Source: Stictocephala bisonia
Lineage: Eukaryota > Arthropoda > Insecta > Hemiptera > Membracidae
Reading direction: 5' to 3'
Assembly (NCBI GenBank): GCA_035578905.1
Contig: JAQJVL010000737.1
Location: forward strand, 1-64,000
DNA: 64,000 nucleotides
In this document: positions 52,216 to 63,585 of the stretch, in pieces
Layout: every line of letters starts with the position of its first letter
Position numbering within the stretch: position 1 is the stretch's first letter
Position numbers and translations under genes: made by a program
Notes under the pieces: generated by a model
Told to the model about the DNA's origin: nothing
The model's input: the letters and a program-made list of their open reading frames with translations, nothing else
Databases searched by the model: none

Positions 52216-53580
52216 AAACACATTGGAATTATGGAATAAAACTATACTTTAAAACTTGTATCATGTTATTTATTTTCATTTGATTCATTATCATACTTAG
52301 GAACTCGTTGTTTTAAAGTTTATACTCTACTTTGACAGCACAGAATACTTAAAATACATTTCATACTGAACTCTACTCCACACTCATTTAGCAGCAAGAT
52401 GTTTTTTTAAGCTTAAGCATATTTTTGCTATTTATGAGTTAAAATACGAAATGATTTACTTAAAGTGTTTGTCTTGAATTTAATAATAAATATAAACAGA
52501 CTTTCTAACTAAGAAATCAATTTCTTTAACTCTTCATGATACAAGGAAGCGTTATATTTTAAGTAAAATTTATAATTTTCAACGTATTTATTCATGCGTT
52601 AAAAATATACCTAAAATGAAACCACACAACGTGTTTTTTATAAACTTTGATTGCAGTGATGAAAGTATTAAGCAATAAAGAACGCTAACGGGTTTTTTAA
52701 CTGGGCAGTCCTTTGTTGAACTTTTATTGCCAATATGAAAAAGAACAATGTTGCGTGATCTGGTTAACAGAGGACATTTCTAAACGTTTTGTTTGGATTT
52801 AAAGGATAACTCCGGCCAATTGAAGGTTTAATTTTATTTTGTTCAACGGTCACATGTTTATAATTTACAGTCCTAAATTTAACATTAATTCCAGTACATA
52901 TTAATTAATTATTATATTTTGTGATTATACAATTAAAAAAAGACTAAATAGTTAATATAGCTGCCTAACAACATTGTTTTTATTTAATTATTAATAAATT
53001 AAATTAAATTTAAATTAAAAAACAAATTAAAGAACATAATTTGTTAACAATTTATTGAATATACGTTTTGTAACTCATTATAAAGAACTATCATAAATTG
53101 TTTTATTAAAGTAAAAATGTTTCTAAATAATAATTAGAAAATAAAAATATAATTAATTTTTAAGAACGTAAATATGACTAACTTGATGTTTATTAAAATA
53201 GGCAGCGCAGAAGTATAAAATTGGAGCTTTTATTGAAAATGACAATTAATCTTTGCTAGGAGTGTACCTGCCTTATCAGAGGTAAACAAAGTGTCCCGGC
53301 TACGGCGGTAAACAAAGAGCAAGTATTTATGGACTCATTAAATCTGTTTACAACAAACATAAGGCAAACAAATTACGAAGTATTATAATTAGGTTTTATC
53401 TTATTTTAAATTTGTTTAATTTAAAGTATTCCATCTAAGAAATGTTACAATGTTTATATAAATTTTAATTCAAATTTAGTAAAAGACGAAAGTTTTGGAT
53501 AGTATAGTATGATAAATATATTTGTATGTGAATAAAATTATGAATTAGAATCTACATTTTCCTGTGACAACCGCGTCAAG
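52216..53580. other. AT-rich DNA, no gene recognised
   Basis: AT-rich DNA with no supported feature. Confidence 0.5.
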
Positions 53581-53660
53581 GTTTTCTACAATATTTACAA
53601 GATGACCAGACGTTTCACCCATACTGTGATGTGGCATCCTCAGTGGTTTCTCAACCAGAA
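53581..53660 (-). mobile_element. Dispersed repeat with hammerhead-like core, copy B
   Basis: Shares CTACAATATTTACAAGAT, CCAGACGTTTC and CCCATACTGTGATG with 22760-22830. On the minus strand CTGAGGA (53637-53643) precedes GAAACGTC (GAAAC at 53612-53616). The presumed stem changes from GCC/GGC to GCC/GGT, which still pairs. Confidence 0.55.
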
Positions 53661-54592
53661 AAATTATGAATTATTCTCATACAATAATTTTACTGTTTAC
53701 ATTACAAATTACATACACACAACACCAAATTACCGGTATTAAAAGAACATCCTTTTAAATGCATTTCTCACTAACGATTATCTACATTAAAAATATATTC
53801 ACAATTTTCCAAACAGAAATGATGTATTGGTAAAAAATCTATAAAATTGTAAATTAGGAAAGGTGTATTTTACTAAAGTACAAAAATAATTTATAAATTA
53901 TTTTCAAGAAAAAATGTATATAATTGGAAAACATAATTTACTTAGACCTGGTGAATAATGTCACATAAATTGTTTAATATCCATTCTTCTTATAATTCGA
54001 ACAATTACTTTCATACAAATAACTAATTATAAAATAGTCATTTACTGTTAAAAATGACTTAACTTAAAATAACGTTGTATGACTCGAAAATTCTTTTAGA
54101 GAAATATGTCTATACTTTAGTAATCATATATATTATAACACATTACTAAATAGAATAAATTAACTTATTACTATTTAGGTTCTAAAACTATCTCAACGAA
54201 TCAATATAAAAATTAGTTCTGAAACTAAACATTTTATTTGTTTGGATCACATTCTATAATATGACATATTTTAGGTAATAGAAATATTACAAAAAAAGAG
54301 CCAGTGGTTTTAAGATGTTAGCTGACAGAAACATTGATACGTCATGTTACTCTGTTTGAAAAATTTGCTTGAGTAAATAGTATCACAGCTGTTTTAAATA
54401 ATATTTTTGCATGATTTTCCACATATTGTTGGTAGAAAGAATACTGTAACAGCCAATGCAATGAACAATTACTAAAGAGATTATGTTTGGGATAGAGGAC
54501 CCCAAAAGAATTAAAATATTTGTTTATTTTATATGCATATTAAATATGTCTAAGCATTAAAATATTTATTGTTGGTTCTATTATGATTTTAG
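53661..54592. other. AT-rich DNA, no gene recognised
   Basis: AT-rich sequence with no supported feature. Confidence 0.5.
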
Positions 54593-54796
54593 TTGCACAG
54601 TGTTGGAATAACTCTTCGAAAACATGAAAAAGTGGAATTGATAATACCACTAAAAGTATTGTTTGCAACGAAGCATTGTGAATACCACTGTGAGAACTGC
54701 TCCAAGTATATATGTGACACATGTCTTTACAAAGAGTATCTCAAACATTTATCTCTTAATGTATTTGAGAAGATAATGTTTATTAATTTAGTATAA
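54593..54796 (+). pseudogene. Possible B-box zinc-finger fragment (TRIM-like), exon or remnant
   Basis: A 67-codon open frame contains CENCSKYICDTC followed by a histidine: C33, C36, C41 and C44 in the order C-x2-C-x4-C-x2-C, then H52. This is the spacing of the second half of a TRIM-type B-box 2 (CetCdkxiCrdC...H). The preceding half is poor: H28 and C29 are present, but the usual C-x2-H followed by 7-9 residues is shortened, and the first of the two terminal histidines is Tyr (Y49). A pyrimidine-poor TTTTAG just upstream (54587-54592) could be a splice acceptor. The frame stops at 54796. No RING, coiled coil or partner exon is visible. It may be an isolated exon, a decayed copy, or chance. 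Confidence 0.35.
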
Positions 54797-55380
54797 AATA
54801 TATTTTTGTATTATTGTGAATACTTTAATTTAAATGTATTATTTAAATATATCATATAGTATTCATGATATATTTAGGCCTTGTTAATTCAAACTCATGG
54901 AATCGTGTTTATTCTTTTTCCTGAAAATAAAGGCCTTTTAATATTGTTATTTTTAAGCCATTGTTTTGTTGAATATCTCAGTAATGTGGAATATGGTATC
55001 ACATTATCTTTTAGTTGTGTTAGCAATAAACACCAAGGCATTTTTCTGTGTTAGAAGGAAAATAGATGATCGAAAACTATAAAAGTTAATTGTTTATGAA
55101 TTATTAAACTAGATCAATAATATAACTAAAGGGGGTTAAGTGTAATGTGTTTTGCTAATTATAGTTGTTTGGTTGGTGCAGTCTATGGATAGCAAATATT
55201 CATGGGAGTTCTGATTGGCTGATGAACTTGGGTTAGGCAATCACACGGTTCAATCAAAGCCGTTTACAGTCGCTCATGTTGTCCTCTGTATATGAAGAGC
55301 TGATAGTATTGCAAACGAGCCATTAAACTTAGCACAAGACCTCTCTGGCGTAACCGTTTGACAACTAAATTAAGTTGATG

Positions 55381-55383
<3 letters not shown>
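54797..55383. other. AT-rich DNA, no gene recognised
   Basis: AT-rich DNA with no supported feature. Confidence 0.5.

Positions 55384-55427
<44 letters not shown>
55384..55427. repeat. (AT)n microsatellite
   Basis: About 44 bases of alternating TA, followed by a short T-run. Confidence 0.95.
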
Positions 55428-55430
<3 letters not shown>

Positions 55431-55749
55431 TGTTTTTTTTTTTCTAACTACTTCAGATCAATTCTGTTATTAAATTAATTTATATAACTGGAATGTAATA
55501 ACTATTATTTTATCAAACTTTATGTTTAAATAATTTAATTAGTGGACAGGAATCGTTTAACTTAACGATCACACTAATTGTTGTAATCCTGAAGCAAATC
55601 ATTTTGGCATCTGATTGTGTGAAACAATGCGTAAGATTAGGTTCACGCTAAAGCCACCAAAACACTAAATAAAGCAATAAATATATTTTCGTGAATTAAC
55701 CTCATAAAAAAAATAAAAAACAAATCAAAATTTTTACTAACAATTAACA

Positions 55750-55968
55750 AAATTGTTCCTGGGCCGAGCGGTCTAAGGCGTCAGAACTTTGAGCATGGGT
55801 TAGAGATAGCGCTGGTTCGAATCTGGCTTAGACTGGAAGATATATCAGTAATATGCACCTAGTAGAAGTACTGGTTCGTCCCCTTACTAAGTCTGAAGAA
55901 GATCAATAGTCTTTGAGGAATGGGCAGAGTAATGTTAAAAAAGAGATCCGCCTTTCCTTAAAAAAATT
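55750..55968 (+). mobile_element. tRNA-derived SINE (tRNA-Leu-like head), copy 3
   Basis: GGGCCGAGCGGTCTAAGGCG at 55762 is the tRNA-Leu-like A-box, and GCTGGTTCGAATCTGGC near 55810 holds a good B-box. The body matches the 8.76-kb copy (TTAGACTGGAAGA, ACTGGTTCGTCCCC, GATCAATAGTCTTTGAGGAA, GGGCAGAGTAATGTTAAAAA). The first few bases of the head are lost. Confidence 0.85.
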
Positions 55969-56984
55969 CCTTACAGTTAAATCAAGAAGAAGTAAATTTA
56001 TTTGAAAATTAATGAAATATAGCTTCCTTCCTTGTACTTTCAAAAAACGAGCAAGTGTATCAACACATAATCATTAATCAGAATACGACAGATTAAATTA
56101 AATTGAACTTTATTATTGGATCTGTCATTTATAATTGGTTCTGTGATCATAAAGTATAAAAATAATGTTAGCTGTACTATTATCAAGATGGAATGAAAAA
56201 AAAATGTATTCCTAGAAGAGACGAAGCCCTAACTTCGTGACACTTAGCTGTACATGTTGTAGTCTGCTGTCAAGTTGGCTGTCATCTGACCAAGCAAAAC
56301 CTCGATGTTATTAAAGTTGGTTGAAATGTTTTTGTTTTTTTATCCACAAATAATATTTTCATCTATATACAACTATTGACATTTACTATTTATAGATAAA
56401 GTTCAGTTTTACCATTCGCCATAGATAAAAATACAGACCGTCCAAGGCAATGTATTTGCTGTAGATGCACTCCTGTACTGCTATCTAACGGTGATTTGTT
56501 TCAAATCAGTGATCGGACGAATGTATGAGAAGCACAGACGGAATGAAGAGTGATAGAGAGAGGGACTACCTGTGAAAACCAAACACGAACTAATTTCACC
56601 GTCTTTATGAGACCCATTTCAGTAGACAGTCTTCTTGTTTCTATAGTTAATTGTTTTGCTAACATAGTTATAAAAAAACTTGTACATTCTAGTTATTATT
56701 TTCTTTCCTTTTTTGGTTGGAGCACTTAAAAAGTATATTTGTTTATCATACTAACATATCACTAACTAAAAAAGTTCAGTCTTACTAGATAGATGGCGGA
56801 AATAATCACTAATATACTTTTCCACATTGAAATAATAGCAGTAATATTTCCATTAGTTGGTTTACGGTGGATAACATGGTCCCATATTACTTAATCTTTA
56901 AATATGACACAGAATGAACACCTCAGCCAAATAAAAGTTAAGTTAAAAGAATGTCTCATTTTTTCAGGTGGTGTAAGGGGCTAA
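55969..56984. other. No gene recognised
   Basis: AT-rich, with a moderate-GC stretch at 56.44-56.60 kb that matches nothing I know. Confidence 0.5.
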
Positions 56985-57160
56985 GAAGCTCTCCCTAACA
57001 TTTAATTTTGGAGCTAACGGCTAAGAGTGACTTCCGAACCACCACCAGTGACCGAGCGGTCGGGCTGCATACAAGCATCCATAACCATTCAAGGAACATC
57101 CACGCGTCATGTTGGTTATACATTGCCATAACGTCGGAACCCTCCGGTCAAGGCTTTTGA
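56985..57160 (-). mobile_element. 5S-rRNA-derived SINE, copy 2
   Basis: On the minus strand it reads GGTCAAGGC-like sequence reversed as GCCTTGACCGGAGGGTTCCG (near 57155), then GGTATAACCAACATGACGCGTGG-like 5S-derived sequence (57100-57122), CCTTGAATGG (57084-57093) in the C-box position, and the body TCGGAAGTCACTCTTAGCCG (57017-57036). The body matches copy 1 at 28.8 kb (TCAGAAGTCACCCTTAGGCC), and both copies end in a similar AT-rich segment. The 5S-like part is more decayed here. Confidence 0.7.
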
Positions 57161-59690
57161 CATACAAATACACAGTTAATGAAAATAATTGGTCATTAAA
57201 AGTCGCTGAACAAAATGCCATACAAAGTAAGATAGTAATAAATGCGGTAAGATATTTTCATTTAATAGTAAATAATTATTTAATTAATATTAAGATATTT
57301 GTATCATGAAGTAAGCTTTTTTGTAACTTTGAGGTTTCTTCAATTATTGTATTTTATTTTTTTAACAAAACTAGTTATATCAGTTTATATAATTAATTAT
57401 ATATAGGTACTGAGATAAAGTTAAGGTTATTGGTAACAATGTCTACAATCACTGCTATGAGTTGTAGATTTAAAGCTGTTTGGTTTTGTTACGCATTATC
57501 GATTCACCCTGACAATATACTGGTATTTGGTTAATATTATTTTTCATATTGATCTTCATTTTTCTAAATTCGAAGATCTTTTAATGATATTCAACAAAAT
57601 TTAAATGGCTATCAAAAACTCTTGCAATTTAAAACCAAATAAATTATATTGTTTTTAAATGTGTTGTCCTAATTATATATTTAATTAGTGGCAATAATTG
57701 AAATATTTTATTGACGTTTGTAGTGAAATCCATTTCTACAACATCATTTATCTTGGGTTGACCACTAAACTATTTCATCCCTCATTTAACCAACAATCAG
57801 CTGTCCATTGTTAAGCAGCTAATAGACGGAAACCAAATCACAGTCCACTGTTCCCAACCAATGAAACGGTTATTGAATATTGGCTCAAAACATACTTATC
57901 ATAGTGTCTTGATAGTAAAACTTTGTTTACTTTAACTTTGTTTCCTCTTTTTTTTACTGTTTTGTATGTTTTGCTTATAATATTTAAATGTTCACGATAT
58001 TCTTTGTTAAACTTGTTATTGGGACAACATTGTTTAAATGTAACGATATGTTCACTATAATTGCTATGGTGTGAAAGCCATGTGGAGTGTAAATAATGTA
58101 AAATAGCCAATCATCATACTGCATAGACTCAATTATTATACATAAATCTTAAGAATTTCTTTTTATTGAGTTCTAAGTAATTCGATATTAAGAGTCTGCT
58201 CCACTAGCCACTATATAACGTAACCAAAGATATGTCCAAACTAACACTGATTTCGTAAGAAATATTATACATTGAAATATTGAGAAAATATTCCTACTTC
58301 TCAATTAATTATTATATAATAGCAATTAAAACATTGATTTATCTTATTTCACAAATTTACACTAGAATAATAACTTTTAAGTATTATGCTTCATTTTCAA
58401 ACAATATAAGAAATTCCAATGTAATTAAATTAATTAACATTGTTTTAACAAAAAATAACAATGCATGATTCCGTTTTTGACTAAGGAACAAAACAAACGG
58501 TGAACAAAAGGCAACCAACTGACATAGAGGAAGTTAAGAGAAGTTCTCTCAGTGGAAGACGACAGACCGTTTCCTGTCTAATACCGGAGATAAATATTTC
58601 AGAAAGTTTACAGTTACTTGGAATAACGAGAAAATTATTGTTTAAACACTTTTTAGTAATGTTTAAACAAAATTGTTTTACGTCTATAAAATAGGTTAAC
58701 TCACCTTTCTGTCTTACTCACCAAAATAAATTACAATCAGGATTGTATAATCACTTGGTATCCATTTTAGCAGTAACACATATTGTTAAATATTTAAATT
58801 TTAAATAAAATAACAGAGAACATGTGCATCCATAAAGTTACAACGTACTTAAATACATAATATTAATCTTATCTAATAAAAATCCTATTAGTTTGTTTTT
58901 ACCAATAATTATTATTTCTATAAAACTTTATAATATTTGTTATGATTGAAAATTTATTCGTCTCGAATAAATAAAATAATATTTAAAGCTAGTGACTTGA
59001 TAAATTATTCATTTCATTTTAAATATTAAATTTATGTTCTGTGACAACATAAAAATAATTAAAAAAAAGAGTAGTTATTGATGTTATCATTATGTGTAAA
59101 GTTCAAACTATGACTATTGACAGTTGTGTTGTGTATATGTGAAGATATATTTTGTAAAAACTAGTGACATTAGCTTGACATATTTATAATGCAAGGAACA
59201 ACAACCAGGCGTCATAAATCCTTCTGACACAAGTAGCCCAGTAAATAAAAGGAAAAAATTACCATTTGTCGCAACTAATTGGTGGAAAGCTGGATTTGAT
59301 ATATGTGATAGAACCACATAAGACATGTATTTTCCCAAAAGTCCCCACTTCTTCCCCTTGAGCTTTCCCCCCCACCCCCTTCAAACCTGGGAATAACAGT
59401 GGTTCACTTTATTGGCCATAAGTTGAATATTACTTGCACTACTAAGTTGGAATTATTTTTATATTATTTATAATTAGTTTCTCTACAACTTTTGTTTGAA
59501 AGAATTCTTTCTGAAACCAATATTAAAAAAGATATGACATTAAAACGTTGGTAAAAGTTATGTTTTAGAGTACACAGTTTTATTTTCCCCTATATATTTT
59601 TTATAATAAAAATAATACACAGATATGTTTCGAACAAAAGTTGTAGTATATTTCTTAAGGTTTAAAAATATATTATTGGTTTGTCATCTG
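57161..59690. other. AT-rich DNA, no gene recognised
   Basis: AT-rich sequence. Frames of 60-90 codons show no recognisable motif. A C-run near 59.36-59.39 kb (CTTTCCCCCCCACCCCCTTC) may be an old element end. Confidence 0.5.
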
Positions 59691-59970
59691 AGCGTACTGA
59701 TGTAGAATGGGGCGACGGCAAAGAGTGCGCGTCGGCCTGCACCCAGCGCAGCGCCAGCCCGACTTGACAAAGTAAACAAACATCCTTATCATGTCCCTTA
59801 TCGTCTCTGCGTTGTTGTCCCTTATCTTTTCAGTGTTGATTTTCATCAGTAGTGGTGTGGATGCGTTTAGTTATGGACTGAGCACATCGCTCTGTGTTAT
59901 TAGTGAAGTGAACTATTAGCGAAGTTTGAACTGAACTATTTCACGCGTGTATAATATTTGAGGACATTAA
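59691..59970 (+). promoter_or_regulatory. CG-richer upstream region of the zinc-finger gene, possible promoter/5' end
   Basis: GGGGCGACGGCAAAGAGTGC through GCGCAGCGCCAGCCCGAC (59708-59763) is strikingly GC- and CpG-rich for this window. It lies about 1.1 kb before the start codon at 60840, or about 0.4 kb if the inserted element at 59971-60660 is subtracted. It could be the 5' end or promoter of the transposon-like gene. This is inferred from composition and position; no TATA box or initiator was identified. Confidence 0.3.
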
Positions 59971-60664
59971 CCCTTAAAACGCTGAGCAATTTTCTCTAAT
60001 TTTTCAATTAACGCTTAATTTTCTTGAATATATATAATTTTAGTTTTTGAAAAATTATATTTTTTTAAAATCTAAACCAGGATAGTACAATGTAAAAAAA
60101 ATAATAATAACGATATACAATATACAATACATATATACCTCAATATACAATATACTCAATAACAAGATATACAATATAACTCAATAAGACAACAGATTAT
60201 GTACACAAAATAAACACTATTTACAACAAAAATAAAACTAGACTTCACAATGAAAAATATAGAGTAAATTGCAAATAATAAACTTCGTTTACACACCGTA
60301 GGTTAGTACAATGCACGAGACAGACAACAAATAACAACTGCAGACTGACTTGAGTGCCAGCCGGTCGCCGCGTCATGTGACTAGCAGATGCGTATATATT
60401 CGCTGCGTGCGCTAGCGGTTACCTCGACAGGGGCAATAATGAATGAAAACGTCATATTATTTACATTCGTTGCCTAGTAACCAGTCCAAAGATCTCGAAA
60501 ATGAATAATAACCTGAAAATAGCCTTGACCTTGAATCTTAGAACTCGCTACATTGTATTAGGCCTGTTCTAGGATTATTGTTATCAGCTCAAAATATTAC
60601 GTATAACGCGTTACGGGCAATTGTAAACATGCGTATATATACGGATGCTCGTTTTAAGGGTTAA
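59967..60664. mobile_element. piggyBac-type non-autonomous element with TTAA target duplication
   Basis: TTAA (59967-59970) is followed by CCCTTAAAACG at the left end. The right end is CGTTTTAAGGG followed by TTAA (60661-60664). Eleven-base perfect terminal inverted repeats starting CCC, ending GGG and bounded by TTAA are the signature of the piggyBac superfamily. The 690-bp interior has no transposase. It contains recurring GCGTATATAT words near both the right end (60631) and 60392, perhaps subterminal sites. It sits 176 bases before the start codon of the zinc-finger gene. Confidence 0.8.
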
Positions 60665-60839
60665 AGTAGGTAGTGCTTTGCCTACGGATTAATTTTTTGT
60701 GAGTACGTAGTGTAATTAAATCATTTTTTGCCTTATTCACATAATAATTAAAATTCTAGATGTATTAAAAGCACTCAAAGTTGGTTTCGCATTCAGTATC
60801 TAAACATTTTCTGTAAACTATGATGTTTTTTCCTTAAAT

Positions 60840-62339
60840 ATGGAAGACTTAAATAAGAGTTGTGTTATCTGTGGTAACTTCTTAGACAATTCTGAACCAA
60901 TAGTAACAGTAAAAAGGGGTATAGAAAAGATTGTTGAATCCAGTTTGAAACGAGAAGATGGGTTGCATGAAAAACTGGAAGGCAAAACTTCGATTTGTGT
61001 TCACGTCAATTGCAGGAAAAACTATACAAGACCAACTACAGTTAAGGCTGCAATAACACCTGAAAAACTATCAACATCATCCGTAGAAACCCTTGCAACA
61101 TTACTCCGAAGTACCGAAAAGAAGTTTGAATTTAAAACACATTGCTTTTTGTGTGGAGAAGAGGCAGTTATTAATCTAAAACAACCAGCTCAACGAAGAA
61201 GAACTATACATAATGTTGCTACTTTAGAGACAAGACAGTCAATATTGAATCATTGCGAAGTAAGACAAGATGAATGGGGCAATAAAGTAAAAACACGTAT
61301 TATAAATGTGAGCGACTTGGTAGCACCGGAAGCTCGATACCATGGCGATTGTTACAAATTATTTTTCAAACTAAACACTGAGGGCTCTCAAGGAAGACCA
61401 AGTACTGAAATAGAGTCTGTGTTTTTTGACCTATGCTCTAATATTGAACGCAGTGATGACTTTCAGTTTACACTCAAACAGCTGCAAGATCTTATGATAC
61501 AAATGTGTAAGAGAAAAAACATAGATGAAAGTTACAGCGATTGGTACTTAAAAAAGCGACTCCTTGAACATTTTGGTGACAGAATTGTAGTTTCAAACCT
61601 CTCAGGTAAAAAAAATGTATTTTGCTTAGCTGAAACAGCTCACAAGTTGATTGAAACATGGTATAATGAACGGGAGGAAAATCCAACAAATGAAAGATTA
61701 AGAATCGTGATGGCTGCAGCTCACATAATTAAGGAGGACATTCAAAAAATGACGTATGAGTCTAATGTGTATCCAGATATTGAAGATATAAAATCAGGTA
61801 ACAAAAACTTAGTCCCTAACACTCTGAAGAAATTTACTGAGGCTGTTTTGAGTAGGAAATCATCAGAATCATCAAAGTTAAACCGAATTGGCACTGTTAT
61901 TAATCACACAATCATTTCAGCAGTTAGACCTAGATCGTTTATATCTCCGCTTCAAACTGGACTTGCTTTGACTCTACATCGGATGTATGGTTCTAAACAT
62001 CTACTTGACCTATTATCATCAATGGGTGTATGTGCGTCCTATCACGAGGCTTCAACTTACCTCAATTCTCTGATAAGCAATGGTTCTCCTGAAGTGAAAG
62101 ATGGCGGGTTTGTGCAACATGTGTTTGATAACGCAGATGTCAATATGAGAACACTAGACGGCTTAGACACATTCCATGCAATGGGAGGTATCCAATGTAT
62201 ATCTCCCGATAGCAACGTAAATACAAGCATCCAAGTGGACCGAATCAAGTCTGGTTCATTTAATGTGACTTGCAGTTCAGCAACGCGCGTCTTGGCTTAT
62301 CCAAAAAAAGAAAATGTCTTCTTTGAACCTGATAGTTAA
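60840..62339 (+). CDS. Uncharacterised zinc-finger, transposon-like protein, N-terminal part (frame broken at 3' end)
   Basis: The 499-codon frame begins MEDLNKSCVICG; the start is the first ATG after in-frame stops. Two related metal-binding modules are visible: C8/C11 with H55/C58, and C102/C105 with H168/C171 (the second inside DLVAPEARYHGDC). A mid region (200-420) is probably helical, without recognisable motifs. Near the end FDNADVNMRTLDG (D430 onward) and DTFHAMGG form a conserved-looking block. I recall this arrangement in large families of uncharacterised, intronless, repetitive proteins of arthropods and cnidarians, but I know no assigned function. The last 10 residues are out of frame: the homologous reading continues in the +1 frame from the A-run at 62303-62309 into the frame at 62314. 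Codon use and lack of introns fit a mobile-element gene. D430 may be part of an RNase H-like catalytic set, but that is speculation. Confidence 0.7.
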   Translation: MEDLNKSCVICGNFLDNSEPIVTVKRGIEKIVESSLKREDGLHEKLEGKTSICVHVNCRKNYTRPTTVKAAITPEKLSTSSVETLATLLRSTEKKFEFKTHCFLCGEEAVINLKQPAQRRRTIHNVATLETRQSILNHCEVRQDEWGNKVKTRIINVSDLVAPEARYHGDCYKLFFKLNTEGSQGRPSTEIESVFFDLCSNIERSDDFQFTLKQLQDLMIQMCKRKNIDESYSDWYLKKRLLEHFGDRIVVSNLSGKKNVFCLAETAHKLIETWYNEREENPTNERLRIVMAAAHIIKEDIQKMTYESNVYPDIEDIKSGNKNLVPNTLKKFTEAVLSRKSSESSKLNRIGTVINHTIISAVRPRSFISPLQTGLALTLHRMYGSKHLLDLLSSMGVCASYHEASTYLNSLISNGSPEVKDGGFVQHVFDNADVNMRTLDGLDTFHAMGGIQCISPDSNVNTSIQVDRIKSGSFNVTCSSATRVLAYPKKENVFFEPDS

Positions 62340-63585
62340 AGACTACAATGAACTGAAAAATACAGCAGATATCAAACAGGGAATTAACATTTTTCCTTTA
62401 AATATCATGTGGATGGCTGGACTGAAACATCAACCTGGATGGAACGGCTTTATGACTATACTTAATGAAGGTAAAGGAGAACGTGATCTAACATATATAA
62501 TGGCAGTGCCTTTCATTAACATGGACCCAAGTAACATGTCCACAGTCTATTCAGCTCTAACATTTGCTGCTACAGAAAGTAGAAAAAGAAATCAGTCATG
62601 TGTAGTTACATTTGATCAGCCGTTATTTGTCAAAGCTTCAGAGATCGTGCAAAGTGCAGATTCTTCCAGCGATATATCAAAAATTATTGTCAGGCTTGGA
62701 GGTTTCCACCTCCTGATGTCGTTTATTGGGTCTATTGGGCGTATCATGGAGGGAAGTGGCCTGGAAAATCTTTGGGAAACTGTTTACGGACAGAACACTG
62801 TTAAACACATGATGAGTGGCCATGCTTACTCGAGGAGTATAAGAGCCTACACCTGCACAGCAGCGGCTCTTCTTACAGTGTTAAAAAAAGAGTATAGGGA
62901 AGTCAGTCAAGAAATTGATGCACTGGAACAATTGTACAATGAGTTAATGTCCCATCAGAAAAGCGTGGATGAGGTTTTACCCGATGATGACTTTCGTCAA
63001 CACATTGTTGAGTTGAATGGTATTTTTGAAAGAGTAAAGAACTCAAGTAGAACAGCAAAGTTGTGGATAAACCTTTTCCAGTGTATTGACTTAATGCTAC
63101 AATTTATATACGCCGAAAGAACAGGAAACTGGAACATGCACATCAAAACTACTATTGAAATGTTACCCTATTTCCATGCTGCTGGACACCTCCCCTATGC
63201 AAAATCAGCTCACATGTATGTGCAAGAGATGCTTCAGTTGGAGTCAAAACTTACCAAAGAAGAATATGACATGTTTGTTAACAAAGGGTATTTTACTGTA
63301 AGCAGAAGTGGAAAACTGTGGTCAGGGGTTTGGACCGATATGACGATTGAGCAATGGCTTATGCGGCCAATGAAATCAATTGGAGGCTTGACTCATGGTA
63401 GGGGGATTACGGACAGCACATTATCAAAATGGGTTCTCGGAATTCCCTATTACATCAATCCCTATTACAGTGGTATTGACCCACCCGCCCACCCATACAC
63501 ATACAGTGGTATTGACCCACCCGCCCACCCATACACGTACAGTGGTATTGACCCACCCGCCCCCATACACGTAAAGTGGTATTGA
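62314..63585 (+). CDS. Uncharacterised transposon-like protein, C-terminal part, truncated by minisatellite
   Basis: This frame overlaps the upstream one by 26 bases and is its +1 continuation; the ATG at 62314 is probably not a true start. Landmarks are PLNIMWMAGLKHQPGWNGF (28-46), VTFDQPLFVKA (98-108, D101), VRLGGFHLLMSFIGSIGR (126-143, H132), SGHAYSRSIRAYTC near 170-183, an acidic helix-rich stretch (190-245), and WSGVWTDMTIEQWLMRPMKS then GGLTHGRGITDSTLSKWV just before the break. These motifs recur in the repetitive family named for the upstream part. From codon 387 (63472) the protein reads straight into the 36-bp minisatellite (repeats of GIDPPAHPYTYS), so the natural C-terminus is missing; the stop at 63585 is in the array. 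The gene is therefore damaged twice. D101 and H132 are candidates for a catalytic site, unproven. Confidence 0.7.
   Translation: MSSLNLIVKDYNELKNTADIKQGINIFPLNIMWMAGLKHQPGWNGFMTILNEGKGERDLTYIMAVPFINMDPSNMSTVYSALTFAATESRKRNQSCVVTFDQPLFVKASEIVQSADSSSDISKIIVRLGGFHLLMSFIGSIGRIMEGSGLENLWETVYGQNTVKHMMSGHAYSRSIRAYTCTAAALLTVLKKEYREVSQEIDALEQLYNELMSHQKSVDEVLPDDDFRQHIVELNGIFERVKNSSRTAKLWINLFQCIDLMLQFIYAERTGNWNMHIKTTIEMLPYFHAAGHLPYAKSAHMYVQEMLQLESKLTKEEYDMFVNKGYFTVSRSGKLWSGVWTDMTIEQWLMRPMKSIGGLTHGRGITDSTLSKWVLGIPYYINPYYSGIDPPAHPYTYSGIDPPAHPYTYSGIDPPAPIHVKWY

Noticed and set aside
62303..62310. Programmed -1 frameshift at A AAA AAA G
   Set aside because: The downstream coding frame is +1, not -1; the -1 frame stops within a few codons. 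A one-base indel is simpler.
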